Below are positions 55,270-64,000 of a stretch of 64,000 bases of DNA, one piece after another. The notes beneath the pieces are model-generated. The model ran no database searches, was not told the origin of the DNA, and was given only the letters and a program-made list of their open reading frames with translations. The number at the start of each line of letters is the position of its first letter. Position 1 is the first letter of the stretch. The stretch spans positions 51,376,850 to 51,440,849 of the forward strand of contig CM066991.1 of the NCBI GenBank assembly GCA_033977485.1. The letters are read 5' to 3'. A program made the position numbers and the translations under genes. The stretch comes from Hydrangea macrophylla (taxonomy: Eukaryota; Streptophyta; Magnoliopsida; Cornales; Hydrangeaceae).

Positions 55270-57140
55270 ATGCTTGTTACACGTTCAAATAAACCAGAAC
55301 TACACTCTTTTGATCCTGAACTTGAACGTACCCTTAGAGTTAGTAAGTCTTCAACCCAATCTCCTAGAGCTCAGCTGATAATAGACGACGAGTCGACTCC
55401 AAAACCATCGTCGTTGTTTCAGGCTGAAATTCAAAGTACCCTTCAACATATACAAAAAACTCAAACTTTTAACATAGAACCTATTCCAATGGCTGATATT
55501 AGAAATAACGGTAATAATCAAAATAATGGTAATAATATGAATAACCCTAATATACCTCCACCTCTTCCTCTTAGATATTATTTTATTCCTACGACTTACA
55601 CGCCTCAAGAAGGTATCGAATTACCGGAGGCGACGACATCTCACTTTGAGATAAGGTCATCTACCATCTAGTTACTTCTTTCCATGGCCGTATAAAAGAA
55701 GATCCTTATCAACACTTAGGGGATTTCCAAGACATTTGCTCTTCTTTAAAAATCCAAAATTTTGCTAATGATGAATTAAAACTGTCTCTTCCCATTCTCT
55801 TTAAGAGATAAAGCGAATTATTGGCTTCAATCACTTGAGCCAAACATAATTAAAACATGGGAAGCCTTACACAACACTTTTTTACAAAAGTTTTTCCCAA
55901 TCACAAGAACTAATCAAATAAGAAAATACATAACAAACTTAGTGATGCAAGATGGGGAAATGCTTTATGATACCTGGGAGAAATTTAAAGAATTATTACA
56001 CTCTTGCCCACATCATTAGGTTCCTAAGTGGCAGTTGGTACAGGTCTTTTATGAGGGACTTATTCCCTCTGTCCGTAATACCATTGATGTTGTTTGTACG
56101 GGGACCTTCCTACATAAAGCACCGATGAGGCCTGGAAAATTTTGGAAACATTAAGCGAGAACTGGATACATTAGGCCGTGTCGGTACGTTCTGAGGGATA
56201 TCTTCTGCAATCGAAACGTGAGGTAAAGTTTGAGTCAATTCATTCAATTGAATTTTAAGAAAAATCTAAAAAACTTGACCGACTTTTAACAATAAACCAA
56301 ATGCCAGCCCCACCTGCTCATAAAACTTATCAAATATGTTCCGATCCTTCACATTCTATCCTTACATGTCCATCTGCCTCTTAGTTTCTGGAATTCGTGG
56401 AGCAACACATAAACTCTATTCAATAATTCCCAGGAAATAATTATAATCATATGCTTATTGACCCCATGTTCAACAAATTCAATACCAACATCCGCCTCCT
56501 AATCCTAACCCTCCAAGGGTTAATGCATTTGAAGAGAAGGTGTTGGCATCCCTTAAAAATATCAAAACACAAGTACAGGCTCAAGCACAAATAGTGCACT
56601 CTCATACACAATCCATTGCAAAGCTTGAGTCCCAAATGGGTCAACTAGCTAATGCGGTGAGTTGTAGAAATGAGGGTAAGTTGCCAAGTCAAACTATTCA
56701 AAATCCTAAGGGCCAATTTGAGAATGGGAGTTCGAGTGAGCAAGTAAACACCATTTCGACTAGGATGACCACATGAGAGGATAAAGTTATAGAAATTTTG
56801 AAAGAGAATGTGAAAGATATGAATGTTAACTCTAATAAAGAGAGGGGTGAGAATGTGAGCCTAAATCAAAAAGAAAATTTAACAAACCCTAAGAATTATG
56901 TACCTAAACTGCCTTTTTCACCAAATTTCGATGAACCATCAAATTTTCCAAAGAAGACATCAAAAACTGAAGACATACTCGAGGTATTTAAACAAGTTAA
57001 AATCAATATCCCATTCCTCGATGTGATAAAACAAATTCCCACTTACGCTAAATTTCTGAAAGACCTATGTACTCAAAAGCGTAAATTGCGTAGTCACACT
57101 CCTAAAAAGGTCTTCCTAACTGAAAAAGTAAGTTAGATTT
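55270..57140 (+). pseudogene. gag: Athila-like gag (frameshifted)
   Basis: Begins MLVTRSNKPELHSFDPELER; open to 55671. Frameshifts near 55667 and 55805 and several stops follow. In the right frames the segment 55670-56160 has the Athila gag layout: DPYQHLGDFQDICSS, then NYWLQSL, KTWEALHNTF, KFFP and LHSCPHH. A Cys/His motif ICSDPSHSILTC (about 56335) stands where Athila gag has its C-terminal knuckle. The parts 56540-56776 and 56798-57136 are open and continue the gag C-terminal and linker region. Non-functional. Confidence 0.8.
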
Positions 57141-57602
57141 TCCAACATGCTCCTCCAAAGTATAAAGATCCCGGTACACCAACAGTCTCATGCGTTACAG
57201 GTGACACTGTCATTCATAGTGTTCTCCTTGACGTAAGAGCGAGTGTGAATCTCTTACTTTACACGGTTTATAAACAATTAGGACTAGGTGAACTTAAACC
57301 CACGACCGCTACTATATAATTAGCAGATCGTTCTGTTACAATCCCTAGACGAATCATTGAGGACGTCCTAGTTAAAGTTGATCAATGCTTTTATCCCGTT
57401 CATTTTATGGTCCTTGATACCGAATTAGTTCTATAAGCTTGGAAGCATACCCCTATCATTCTTGGTCGTCCATTCTTAGCCACCGCTAATGCATGTATCA
57501 ACTGTCGAACGGGGGTGATGAAAGTGTCGTTCGGAAACATGAACCTAAAATTAAACGTTTTTAACGCTCTTGATCAACCTTCCAAAGACGATGATTTTTA
57601 AT
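57137..57602 (+). pseudogene. Athila-like protease remnant
   Basis: Pattern of the Athila aspartic protease: active-site region DVRASVNLL from 57230 (the usual Gly is Arg), then VYKQLGLGELKPT, LADRSV, EDVLVKVDQ and ILGRPFLATANA, ending near SFGNMNLKLNVFN. Two internal stops (about 57317 and 57434). No RT follows. Confidence 0.8.
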
Positions 57603-57735
57603 ATATGGAGGGTAGTGAGGTTAGAAAAATAATTGAACCTATTAAAGAAATAAATACGAGGATGGAGAGTAATATAGTAAGCAGTGAGCGGATGAATTTG
57701 AATAATCCAGACCCTAATGACGAATTTACTTAGAA

Positions 57736-58198
57736 GGTAAGGAATTTGACATCCGTGTCTAGCTGCTATATTTCCAAGTATTGGAGATGCCATTCCACTG
57801 GGCTAGTACCATTGAGAGGGAAACATTGACCAGGAAGGATGGGCTTTGCCAACTAAACAATTATTTGGTTGAAGCTGTTTTGTTCCCTCTGGAGAATTTT
57901 ATCATTTATCTTTTATTACATTGTTGTTGCTGCCGTTGTTTTCGGCCATTTGACCTTAGATTTCTGTTTCTTTTGGATTTGGATGACTGCAATATTTATA
58001 ATTATGTATAATGAAGTTGTAAAACACTATTTTTGCTTTCACTAAACATGGAATCATTTCTGTTGCTACTATTACTCTGATATTTTGTATATTTTTCATT
58101 GATAATTGGACAATCATACGATCTGTAACTTGTTACGAGCCTACAAGTCTGATAAGAAAGCTTACTTCTCTTAATTATCGCAACACCGGGGTGTGACA
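57736..58198 (+). repeat. LTR fragment of element J (inner end)
   Basis: Ends CACCGGGGTGTGACA at 58198, as LTRs E and I do in their orientation, and shares TTACGAGCCTACAAGTC-like sequence with E (20255-20270). Only the last ~460 bp remain; the left boundary is approximate. Confidence 0.7.
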
Positions 58199-58208
58199 TA
58201 GATTGTTT

Positions 58209-58220
58209 TGGTATCTGAGC
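58209..58220 (+). other. Primer binding site of element J (degraded tRNA-iMet)
   Basis: TGGTATCTGAGC, one change from TGGTATCAGAGC, ten bases after the LTR end. Confidence 0.8.
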
Positions 58221-58551
58221 ACTACGTTTAGTTATGCTCGCGATTGTCCTACATTAAGTTGCAAACAATAAGATTACCCCGCTAGAATGACACGTAGGTA
58301 GTTACGACACTGATTCAACGAAGATTTCTAGAGCATCCTTTACGTCTTAAGTTGCATAGCATGACTTTTTATTGTTCTTTTCTTTCTTTATCCACATATC
58401 ATTGCATTTGACAGCTCATCTCTTGGCATTCTGAATGCGATTGCATCTCATGCTAATAAATTGTATGTGTGCATACAAGTATATTTGATTTTGGGTAGTG
58501 AACACCTCTGAACAATCTTCTAAAGGCAGTAGTTCAATTTGAGAAATAATT

Positions 58552-59755
58552 ATGCCAAAATGTATACTTGTGCACAGAGTTAGGATGGTTAGTGTAACTC
58601 ATAACAACCATAATGGAGCTGGACCATCTAAACTAGTATCGGAAGGATTAGACCCCATCGGAGTTTTTGAAAGAAATCTCCAAAGGTTGGAGCATATTGG
58701 CGATCAGTAAGGTGGGCCTCATTATCCGCCGCCACCTCCACCGAGACCTACCAGAGACAAGTTGTTAGAGAGATTCAGAGCTCTACGCCCAAAAAGTTTG
58801 ATGGCGTGTCAGGAGCATTTAAAGCCGAATAGTGGATTAGAGAGATGGAGTCAAGTTTTAAGGCTTTGGTTTGCTGAGATGCTGACAAGAAGAGGTTTGC
58901 GGAGTTTCAGCTCACTTATTCTGCCATAGAATGGTGGGAAGCTCATTGGGCTGCTTTGGGAGAAGAAGCTATCAGATGTTTAAGTTGGGGGAGTTCAAGA
59001 CCATGTTCCTTAAGAAGTATTTCCCTGTGTCAGAGAGAGACAAGAAGGAGAAAGAATTCAAGGAACCAAGGCTATTCAGGAGTACACAGTCATATTTGAA
59101 AGATTGTCTCATTTTGCCCAACACCTGGTGGATACCTTGGAGAAGAAGAATAAGAGATATCTTTGTGGGCTTAGGATGACTATTCAAGGCCATGCCATGA
59201 ATTTTGTGATGTAGCCATTTGAGAATTTGGTAGAGTTGGCCTCTAATTTGGAGATAATGTATGGGAGCCAGCAGTAGAAGTAGTTTGCATTTAGGGCAGC
59301 TAGTGGTCCCAATCATGGCCAACCAAACTCGCACCATAATGCTGGAGTGAAGAGATAATGGAACGGTGTGAGAGGACAAATACCCAACCCTTCGCCAGCA
59401 CAAGCTCAATTGCTTGGTGCGGTGCTGCATTAGGAGCACCTATAAAAGGATTCAATTATGGTGTATGCTTCAATTACGGGATTCCAGGATATATGTCGAG
59501 GGATTGCACAGTACCCAGGAACAACAAGCAACAAGACATTGTCTGTTACTTCTGTGATAAGAAGGGCCATGCTAGCAAAGATTGCTATCACTGCATGCAA
59601 ACAGAGACTAGACCAACAACCCCATTTAATCAAGTGCATGCCAATGCTATTATTTCAAGAGGAGTAGGATTCAAGCCATCGAGCAGCAAAACCTCAAAGG
59701 TACACTTACCCTTTATAATAGTTATACATGAGTCTTATTTGATACAGGAATAATG
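58552..59755 (+). pseudogene. gag: Gag of element J (broken)
   Basis: Starts MPKCILVHRVRMVS at 58552. Recognisable: LERFRALRP, LTYSAIEWWEAHWAALGEEA, MFLKKYFPVSERDKKEKEF (about 58990-59060), matching the gag core of I. Several stops and frameshifts. Of two knuckles the first is damaged (CFNYGIPGYMSRDC, Tyr at two zinc positions, from about 59467) and the second intact (CYFCDKKGHASKDC, about 59542-59583). The frame from 59358 to 59753 is open. Confidence 0.85.
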
Positions 59756-61425
59756 AATTCGTTCATAGCACACAGAGTCATAAAAGAATTAGGTTTAGAA
59801 CCTCAGAACCTCGACGTAGCTTTGAATGTGGTTTCATCCTTAGGCGTCATTGTAAAATTGGGTAAAGTGTGCAAGTAGTGTGTGTTGATTCTAGATGACT
59901 AAGAGTTACTTGCAGATCTGATAGTTCTGCCGATGAGAGAGTTCAATGTGATTTTAGGAATCGACTGGTTAATGATGTTCAGTGCCAAATTAGACAGTGT
60001 TAGTAAGATGATTTCTTTTCCATTATCGGGAGCACAGCCATTCATCTTTTAGTGTAATCTGTAGAGCAATGCATTTCTCACTACCCGTTTGGCTGTGATA
60101 GAAGGCACCAACACAGAGACCACTACTGCTCAGATTTTAGTAGTACGAGATTTTGAGGATGCATTTTGAGACTTCTCTGGATTACCCCCAAAGCGTGAGA
60201 TTGACTTTGGCATTCAGCTAATGCCAGAAATGGCACCAATATCGAAAACCTCATATCGTATGGCACCGACTGAAATGCAACAGCTGGGTAAGCAAATTCA
60301 AGAATTGGAGAACCTTGGATTCATTCGACCTTGCACTTCACCCTGGGGAGCACTGGTGTTGTTTGTTAAGAAGAAGGATGGATCAATGCGACTCTACATA
60401 GATTACAGAGAACTGAACAAGGTTACGATTAAGAACAAGTACCCACTACCACAGATAGATGATCTATTTGATCAATTACAAGGAGCCGTAGTGTTTTCAA
60501 AGATTGATCTGCGATCAGGGTATCATTAGTTACTTGTTCGAGAAGGAGATGTACCAAAGACAAATTTCTGCTTAAGGAATGGGCATTATGAGTTCTTGGT
60601 TATGCCATTTGGGTTGACCAATGCCCCAACGGTGTTCATGGATTGTATGAATTGGGTATTCAGACGCTATCTAGATCAATTTGTTGTTGTCTTCATTGAC
60701 GACTCTTGATCTACTCAAAGACTATGAAAGAGCACAAACAACATTTGAGAATTGCCTTATAAACTCTTAGAGGCAACCATCTTGTTACCAAGTTTAGCAA
60801 GTGTGAGTTTTGGATCAAAGAAGTCAAGTTCTTGGGATATGTTGTTTCTCGGGAGGTATTTCTGTGGATTCTTCAAAAATTGATGCCGTGTTAAATTGGA
60901 GCCAGCCTAGAAATGCTTTAGAGATTAGAAGTTTTCTTGTGTTAGCTGGGTATTATCATTGTTTCATGGACGGATTTTTGAGGATTGTAGCCCCACTCAC
61001 TAGCTTAACGAAGAAGGTGACCAAGTTCGAATGGCAAGATAAGCACAAATGTGCTTTTCAGGAGATAAAAGAGAAATTGACTTCTGCGCCAGTGCTAGTT
61101 ATTCCAATAAGTGGAGATATTTTTGTTATCTATAGCGATGCTTCATATCAAGGTTTAGGGTGTGTGTTCATGTAAGACGGAAGAGTGATTGCTTATGGAT
61201 CTAGGCAGTAGAAGCCGCATGAGAAGAACTACCCGACACATGATTTAGAGTTGGCAGCTATTGTGTTTGCATTCAAGTTATGGAGACACTATCTATTCAG
61301 AGATTAGTTCGACCTATTTTCCGACCATAAGAGCTTGAAATATTTAATCTTATAAAAGGAGCTTAACATGAAGAAGAGGCGGCGGATGGAGTTGTTGAAA
61401 GATTATAACTTTATGTTGCAGTACT
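59735..61425 (+). pseudogene. pol: Protease, RT and RNase H of element J (broken)
   Basis: Protease site FDTGIMNSF at about 59740. RT is open at 60221-60529 (pattern [16 protein letters not shown], shared with I), then a stop; the FIDD motif is at about 60696, followed at once by a one-base frameshift, and another frameshift lies near 60855. The thumb and RNase H region is open at 60810-61175 with YSDASYQG at about 61131. Ends in the connection after RNase H. Non-functional. Confidence 0.88.
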
Positions 61426-61740
61426 AATCTTGTCAGAATCAAGATGAAAAGTATACTCTATTTTAAAAGATTTGTAGTGTGGAAGTACAGATCAAACCCA
61501 GAGAGATTGAAATACTAAAGCACTTTAATTTAAAAAACCCTAAGTCTAATTAATTATAGAAACGGAAGTTTGTTTGGATTTTCTATTAAACTAAAAACAA
61601 TGAAAATAAATCTAAACTATGAAAGCGATTAAAAGTTATTTTGATAAATACATGTATTAAACCTAGCATTGCAAATCCACCACTAGCTTCATAATAAGGG
61701 TATTTATACATTCAATTAGCTTATTACATTGGATGATGAT
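61426..61740 (-). repeat. Inverted partial copy of the H-type LTR end
   Basis: Minus strand matches H bases 31420-31735 (GCTAGTGGTGGATTTGCAAT, TGGGTTTGATCTGTACTTCC) and continues past the point where H is cut, ending GATTCTGACA near 61431, a possible true LTR end. Confidence 0.75.
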
Positions 61741-62332
61741 GATGCCAAAAATTGGTAAGAGAGAGAGATTATAACACAAACAATTGTATGTGGTTCGACC
61801 CCATTAATAAGGTGACCTACGTCCACGGGTGCGTCAGTGCGCTTTACTGGCAGATCACCGGCGGGCCTGGTGAGCCAACAATTGGGGTGGCACTACCAAA
61901 AATACTGACCGGGTGTATGCGTGAGAGATGAATGTGTATGCTAAGAATGCGATCCCCTTCAATGGGGGTAAGTGGCCCTTTTTATAGGTGTAAGAGACCA
62001 CCCGCAATAGGCAACTAGTTAGATAAGGAAACCTAACCTATTTACAAGTTGATGAGCACAAATCATGGGAGGTTTCCTAAATTGTTTAGGAAACTGTATA
62101 CACCTTCCATTAGTCTTCTAACTGATTTAAGAAAGTGCTGAGCATCTTGGATGTCAATCTGCACTTGGTGGAGAACCACTGAGTCGCATTCATGGGATGT
62201 GCGTGCATCCCGAGCGGTTGCACTTATAGAACTCGGGAACGGTGGGCCACCAGCTTCTTTCCCAGGTAATCCGGGTCCTTTGCTGTTGATGCGGAGGATT
62301 GACTGTAGAAGGATATTTCTGGGCATATCAGC
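61741..62332 (-). repeat. Minus-strand LTR-like fragment with TATA box
   Basis: On the minus strand: TATA box (61987-61978), then about 240 bases with GTGGACGTAGGTCACCTTAT and GGTCGAACCAC, sequence commonly seen in R/U5 parts of plant LTRs. It adjoins the H-like copy but is not similar to H, so it is a separate or composite piece. Outer end not defined. The ORFs at 62063-62511 are unsupported. Confidence 0.5.
61978..61987 (-). promoter_or_regulatory. Probable TATA box, minus strand
   Basis: CTATAAAAAG on the minus strand. Confidence 0.5.
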
Positions 62333-62710
62333 TGTCCCCCATTTTCAGAGTTGATGTGATGTCCCATCAGACGAAGTTTGAAATTCAAGACTGCTTCCGA
62401 GGAACCGTCTGGTATGAAGTCGGGACCCTACCCGGGGCGGGACCGGTCGTAACGGTCATCTGGGGTATGGACCGAGCGGTGGCACCGTGGGCTCGGGTCT
62501 TCAACTTATGACTGGCCTAGTCAGGATCAAACGATGCCATCATGGATGTAACCGGACCGTTTCCATGGTAACGAAATCGTCTTGTTAGCATTTAATGCGT
62601 GCACCTTTTGAGGCGACGCTTCACGTGCCCAAGGTGACAGCTGTCAGTTACTTTGGGCGGGAAAATATATGAGCCGTTGGATCTATTTTGATCTGAACCT
62701 TTCGTGTCTC

Positions 62711-62720
62711 TTATATAAAG
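62711..62720 (+). promoter_or_regulatory. Probable TATA box of element L
   Basis: TTATATAAAG, about 465 bases upstream of the ORF start. It points away from the minus-strand TATA at 61987. Confidence 0.6.
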
Positions 62721-63177
62721 GAACACTTATTCATTCTTTCAACTCTTTGCTGCAAAGACGCATATTCCCGAGCGGTTCAGAGCGAGCAAGTTTCCGATCA
62801 AGATTCCCGAGCGATTTTCTTGTGTCGATTTCTTTAAGTCCCTTTCCTTTTCGAGCTTTAATTTTTCACTCTTTCCCTTCTCTTTCCCTTTCTCTTTTCT
62901 TTCTGCGGTAAGGCTGGAGCCCGGTAGGCTGTAAACGGGAGTGGGATTTTTTCCTCCTTAGGTTCTGCTTTTTCTTTAAGTCAGGTGGCACATTAGGGCG
63001 GTTGATCCGAGCGGGTGTTTCCGGGGTAGTCTTGAGAGAGTGCCATCTTATGTTTAGGACCATCTTCTCCCTGCCTTTTAGGTTACTGACCTTGCCCCCT
63101 TATATACCAGGCTCGGGGTTCCTGACCCATACCTTGGTTACCATCTTCTTCCCGCTTTAGCTACTGAAACCCCAAGA

Positions 63178-63930
63178 ATGTGTCACTCCGGTTTTAACTC
63201 ATCCTCCTCCCGGTCGGAGGACGAGCGGTCCGGGTCAGAGGAGCCGGACACAAGTGTGAGTCTGCCATCTGCGTCCCCCTCTGACTAGCATAGCGAAGGC
63301 AGAATCCCGATTTGTATCTCCGAGGATGAGTCAGACCAGGAAGCCCCCATTGCTTCCACGTCCAGGGATTCAGGCGACAGAACACCAGGGGAACCTGACC
63401 CCGAGGTGGCCTTCTCTAGAGAATTCATCCCGTCCACATTGCGTACTAAGGATCACGGGCGCATTAGGGATAGATACGGCCTTCGTGACCACTGCTCCTT
63501 AGCGGTGAGTCTTGGTGGGGCCCAAATCTACCAGTGGGGTTTCACCACCCTGTATGAGGACATCCTCATGGCTGGATTTCGCTTCCCCCTCCATCCGGTC
63601 GCTCGGGACATCCTGATCTACTTGGGGATTGCCCCGGCCCATCTGGCCCCGAACGGTTGGAGGTTCTTGATGGCGCCCATCTCTCTGTGGCCCCAGGTAT
63701 TCGGCTATGAACTCTCCGTCCAGGAATTCCTCTGGACGCACCGACCGTTCCCCGTACATGGAAAAACCTGGTTCTTTTCCCTTAGGGCTCGTTAGGGGAG
63801 GAAGACCTTGGTTAACTGACCGACCAACAACAAAGGGTGGAAGAACAAGTTCTTCCAAGTGTCCACCCTCGGGCTCTGCCAACCAGCCCTCGGGATCCAG
63901 ATGAGGACTTCTTGGGCGGGAGAGTTGAGG
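63178..63930 (+). pseudogene. ORF of element L resembling plant 'putative gypsy-type transposon' domain
   Basis: Frame from ATG 63178 (MCHSGFNSSSSRSEDER). Residues 1-75 are Ser/Glu/Asp-rich and disordered; residues about 80-235 look globular, with RDRYGL, YEDILMAGFRFPLHPVARD, YLGIAPAHLAPNGWRFL and, after the breaks, NNKGWKNKFFQVS. This layout resembles PF04195 (Transposase_28, 'putative gypsy type transposon'), found in ORFs of plant gypsy-like elements; its role is not established. In-frame stops at 63286-63288, 63793-63795 and 63817-63819 all fit C-to-T changes (CAG or CGA). The frame continues to about 63930, where GGGTAAG could be a splice donor. A plain GTG at 63406 is not the start; the frame is open upstream apart from the first stop. 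Confidence 0.6.
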
Positions 63931-64000
63931 GGTAAGCCCGTACGGTTCACTTTTTGCTTACTTTTTTGCTTTGCTTTTAGTTTCTGAGACTAACCATTTT

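Larger units (their letters stand above)
55183..57735 (+). mobile_element. Element K: Athila-like gag-protease remnant
   Basis: Plus-strand fragment with Athila-type gag and protease but no RT. Its left end touches copia LTR3; its right end stops near 57735 where LTR sequence of J begins. H, left of the copia complex, may be its LTR (see findings). Confidence 0.75.
58221..61425 (+). mobile_element. Element J internal: truncated Tekay-type Ty3/gypsy
   Basis: Gag, protease, RT and part of RNase H in order, then an abrupt end at about 61425 (after LKDYNFMLQY) where inverted H-like sequence begins. Integrase, chromodomain and 3' LTR are missing. It is more decayed than I, with frameshifts as well as stops, so it is probably older. 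Confidence 0.85.
62333..64000 (+). mobile_element. Element L: start of a GC-richer retroelement, runs off window
   Basis: Possible LTR start TGTCCCCCATTTTCAG at 62333; a promoter-like TTATATAAAG at 62711; pyrimidine-rich leader (62820-62900); then the broken ORF at 63178. No PBS could be identified, so the LTR end is unknown. Base composition (more G and C, CpG retained in CGAGCGG strings) differs from the rest of the window, which suggests a younger or different family. Confidence 0.5.

Noticed and set aside
62063..62511. Candidate small genes upstream of element L
   Set aside because: Overlap in several frames, no conserved motif seen, and lie in LTR-like sequence.
1..64000. A host gene, defence system or other cellular locus
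   Set aside because: Every substantial frame with recognisable motifs belongs to a retroelement; nothing shows exon-intron structure or a known cellular domain. Short host exons could still be missed without a search.

Overview
The window is nuclear DNA of a flowering plant (most likely a eudicot) from a gene-poor, retrotransposon-packed region. I found no cellular gene, tRNA, rRNA or CRISPR array. Almost every base can be assigned to LTR retrotransposons nested in one another: Ty3/gypsy elements of the Tat/Ogre-like, Athila-like and Tekay/Del chromovirus lineages, and a Ty1/copia family. The plant origin rests on the plant-specific lineages, the tRNA-Arg-type and tRNA-iMet-type primer binding sites (PBS), multi-kilobase LTRs and the nesting. 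Lineage names come from reading protein motifs by eye, not from a search.

Layout, left to right. Element A (1-8540, minus, cut by the window edge) is Tat/Ogre-like, with a 3.3 kb LTR, an intact gag and no pol visible. It sits inside element C (8541-13476, minus), a Tekay-type element with a 3.3 kb LTR and an unusual acidic ORF where gag is expected. C lies inside Tekay-type LTR D (13477-13661 continuing at 28369-29918, minus). D is also split by element B (13667-28368, plus; target-site duplication GTTAC/GTTAA), a decayed relative of A with both LTRs. B contains solo LTR E (17427-20314; perfect duplication CATTG). D abuts a second Tekay-type LTR fragment F (29919-30504). H (30505-about 31738) is an Athila-like LTR.

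From about 31739 to 55182 runs copia complex G, arranged LTR-internal-LTR-internal-LTR. Both internal regions are defective in the same way. The second carries the best preserved element here, the Tekay chromovirus I (41494-50467, minus; duplication TATAA/TCTAA): one reading frame for gag-protease-RT-RNase H-integrase-chromodomain, broken by six stop codons and one frameshift. Right of G are Athila-like gag-protease remnants K (55183-57735), a truncated Tekay-type element J (57736-61425, plus), an inverted relative of H (61426-61740), a minus-strand LTR-like piece (61741-62332), and the start of GC-richer element L (62333-64000, plus) whose broken ORF resembles the plant 'putative gypsy-type transposon' domain.

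Nothing here looks able to transpose alone. Points most worth a second look: self-complementary TCGATCGA-type motifs shared by the copia promoter and leader and by an unrelated gypsy LTR; an LTR position in the Tekay-type elements that carries a different tandem repeat in each of four copies; PPT-like hairpin arrays and conserved noncoding blocks in A and B; a 191-bp tandem repeat inside LTR C; and the copia triple-LTR array with a patchwork of identity.
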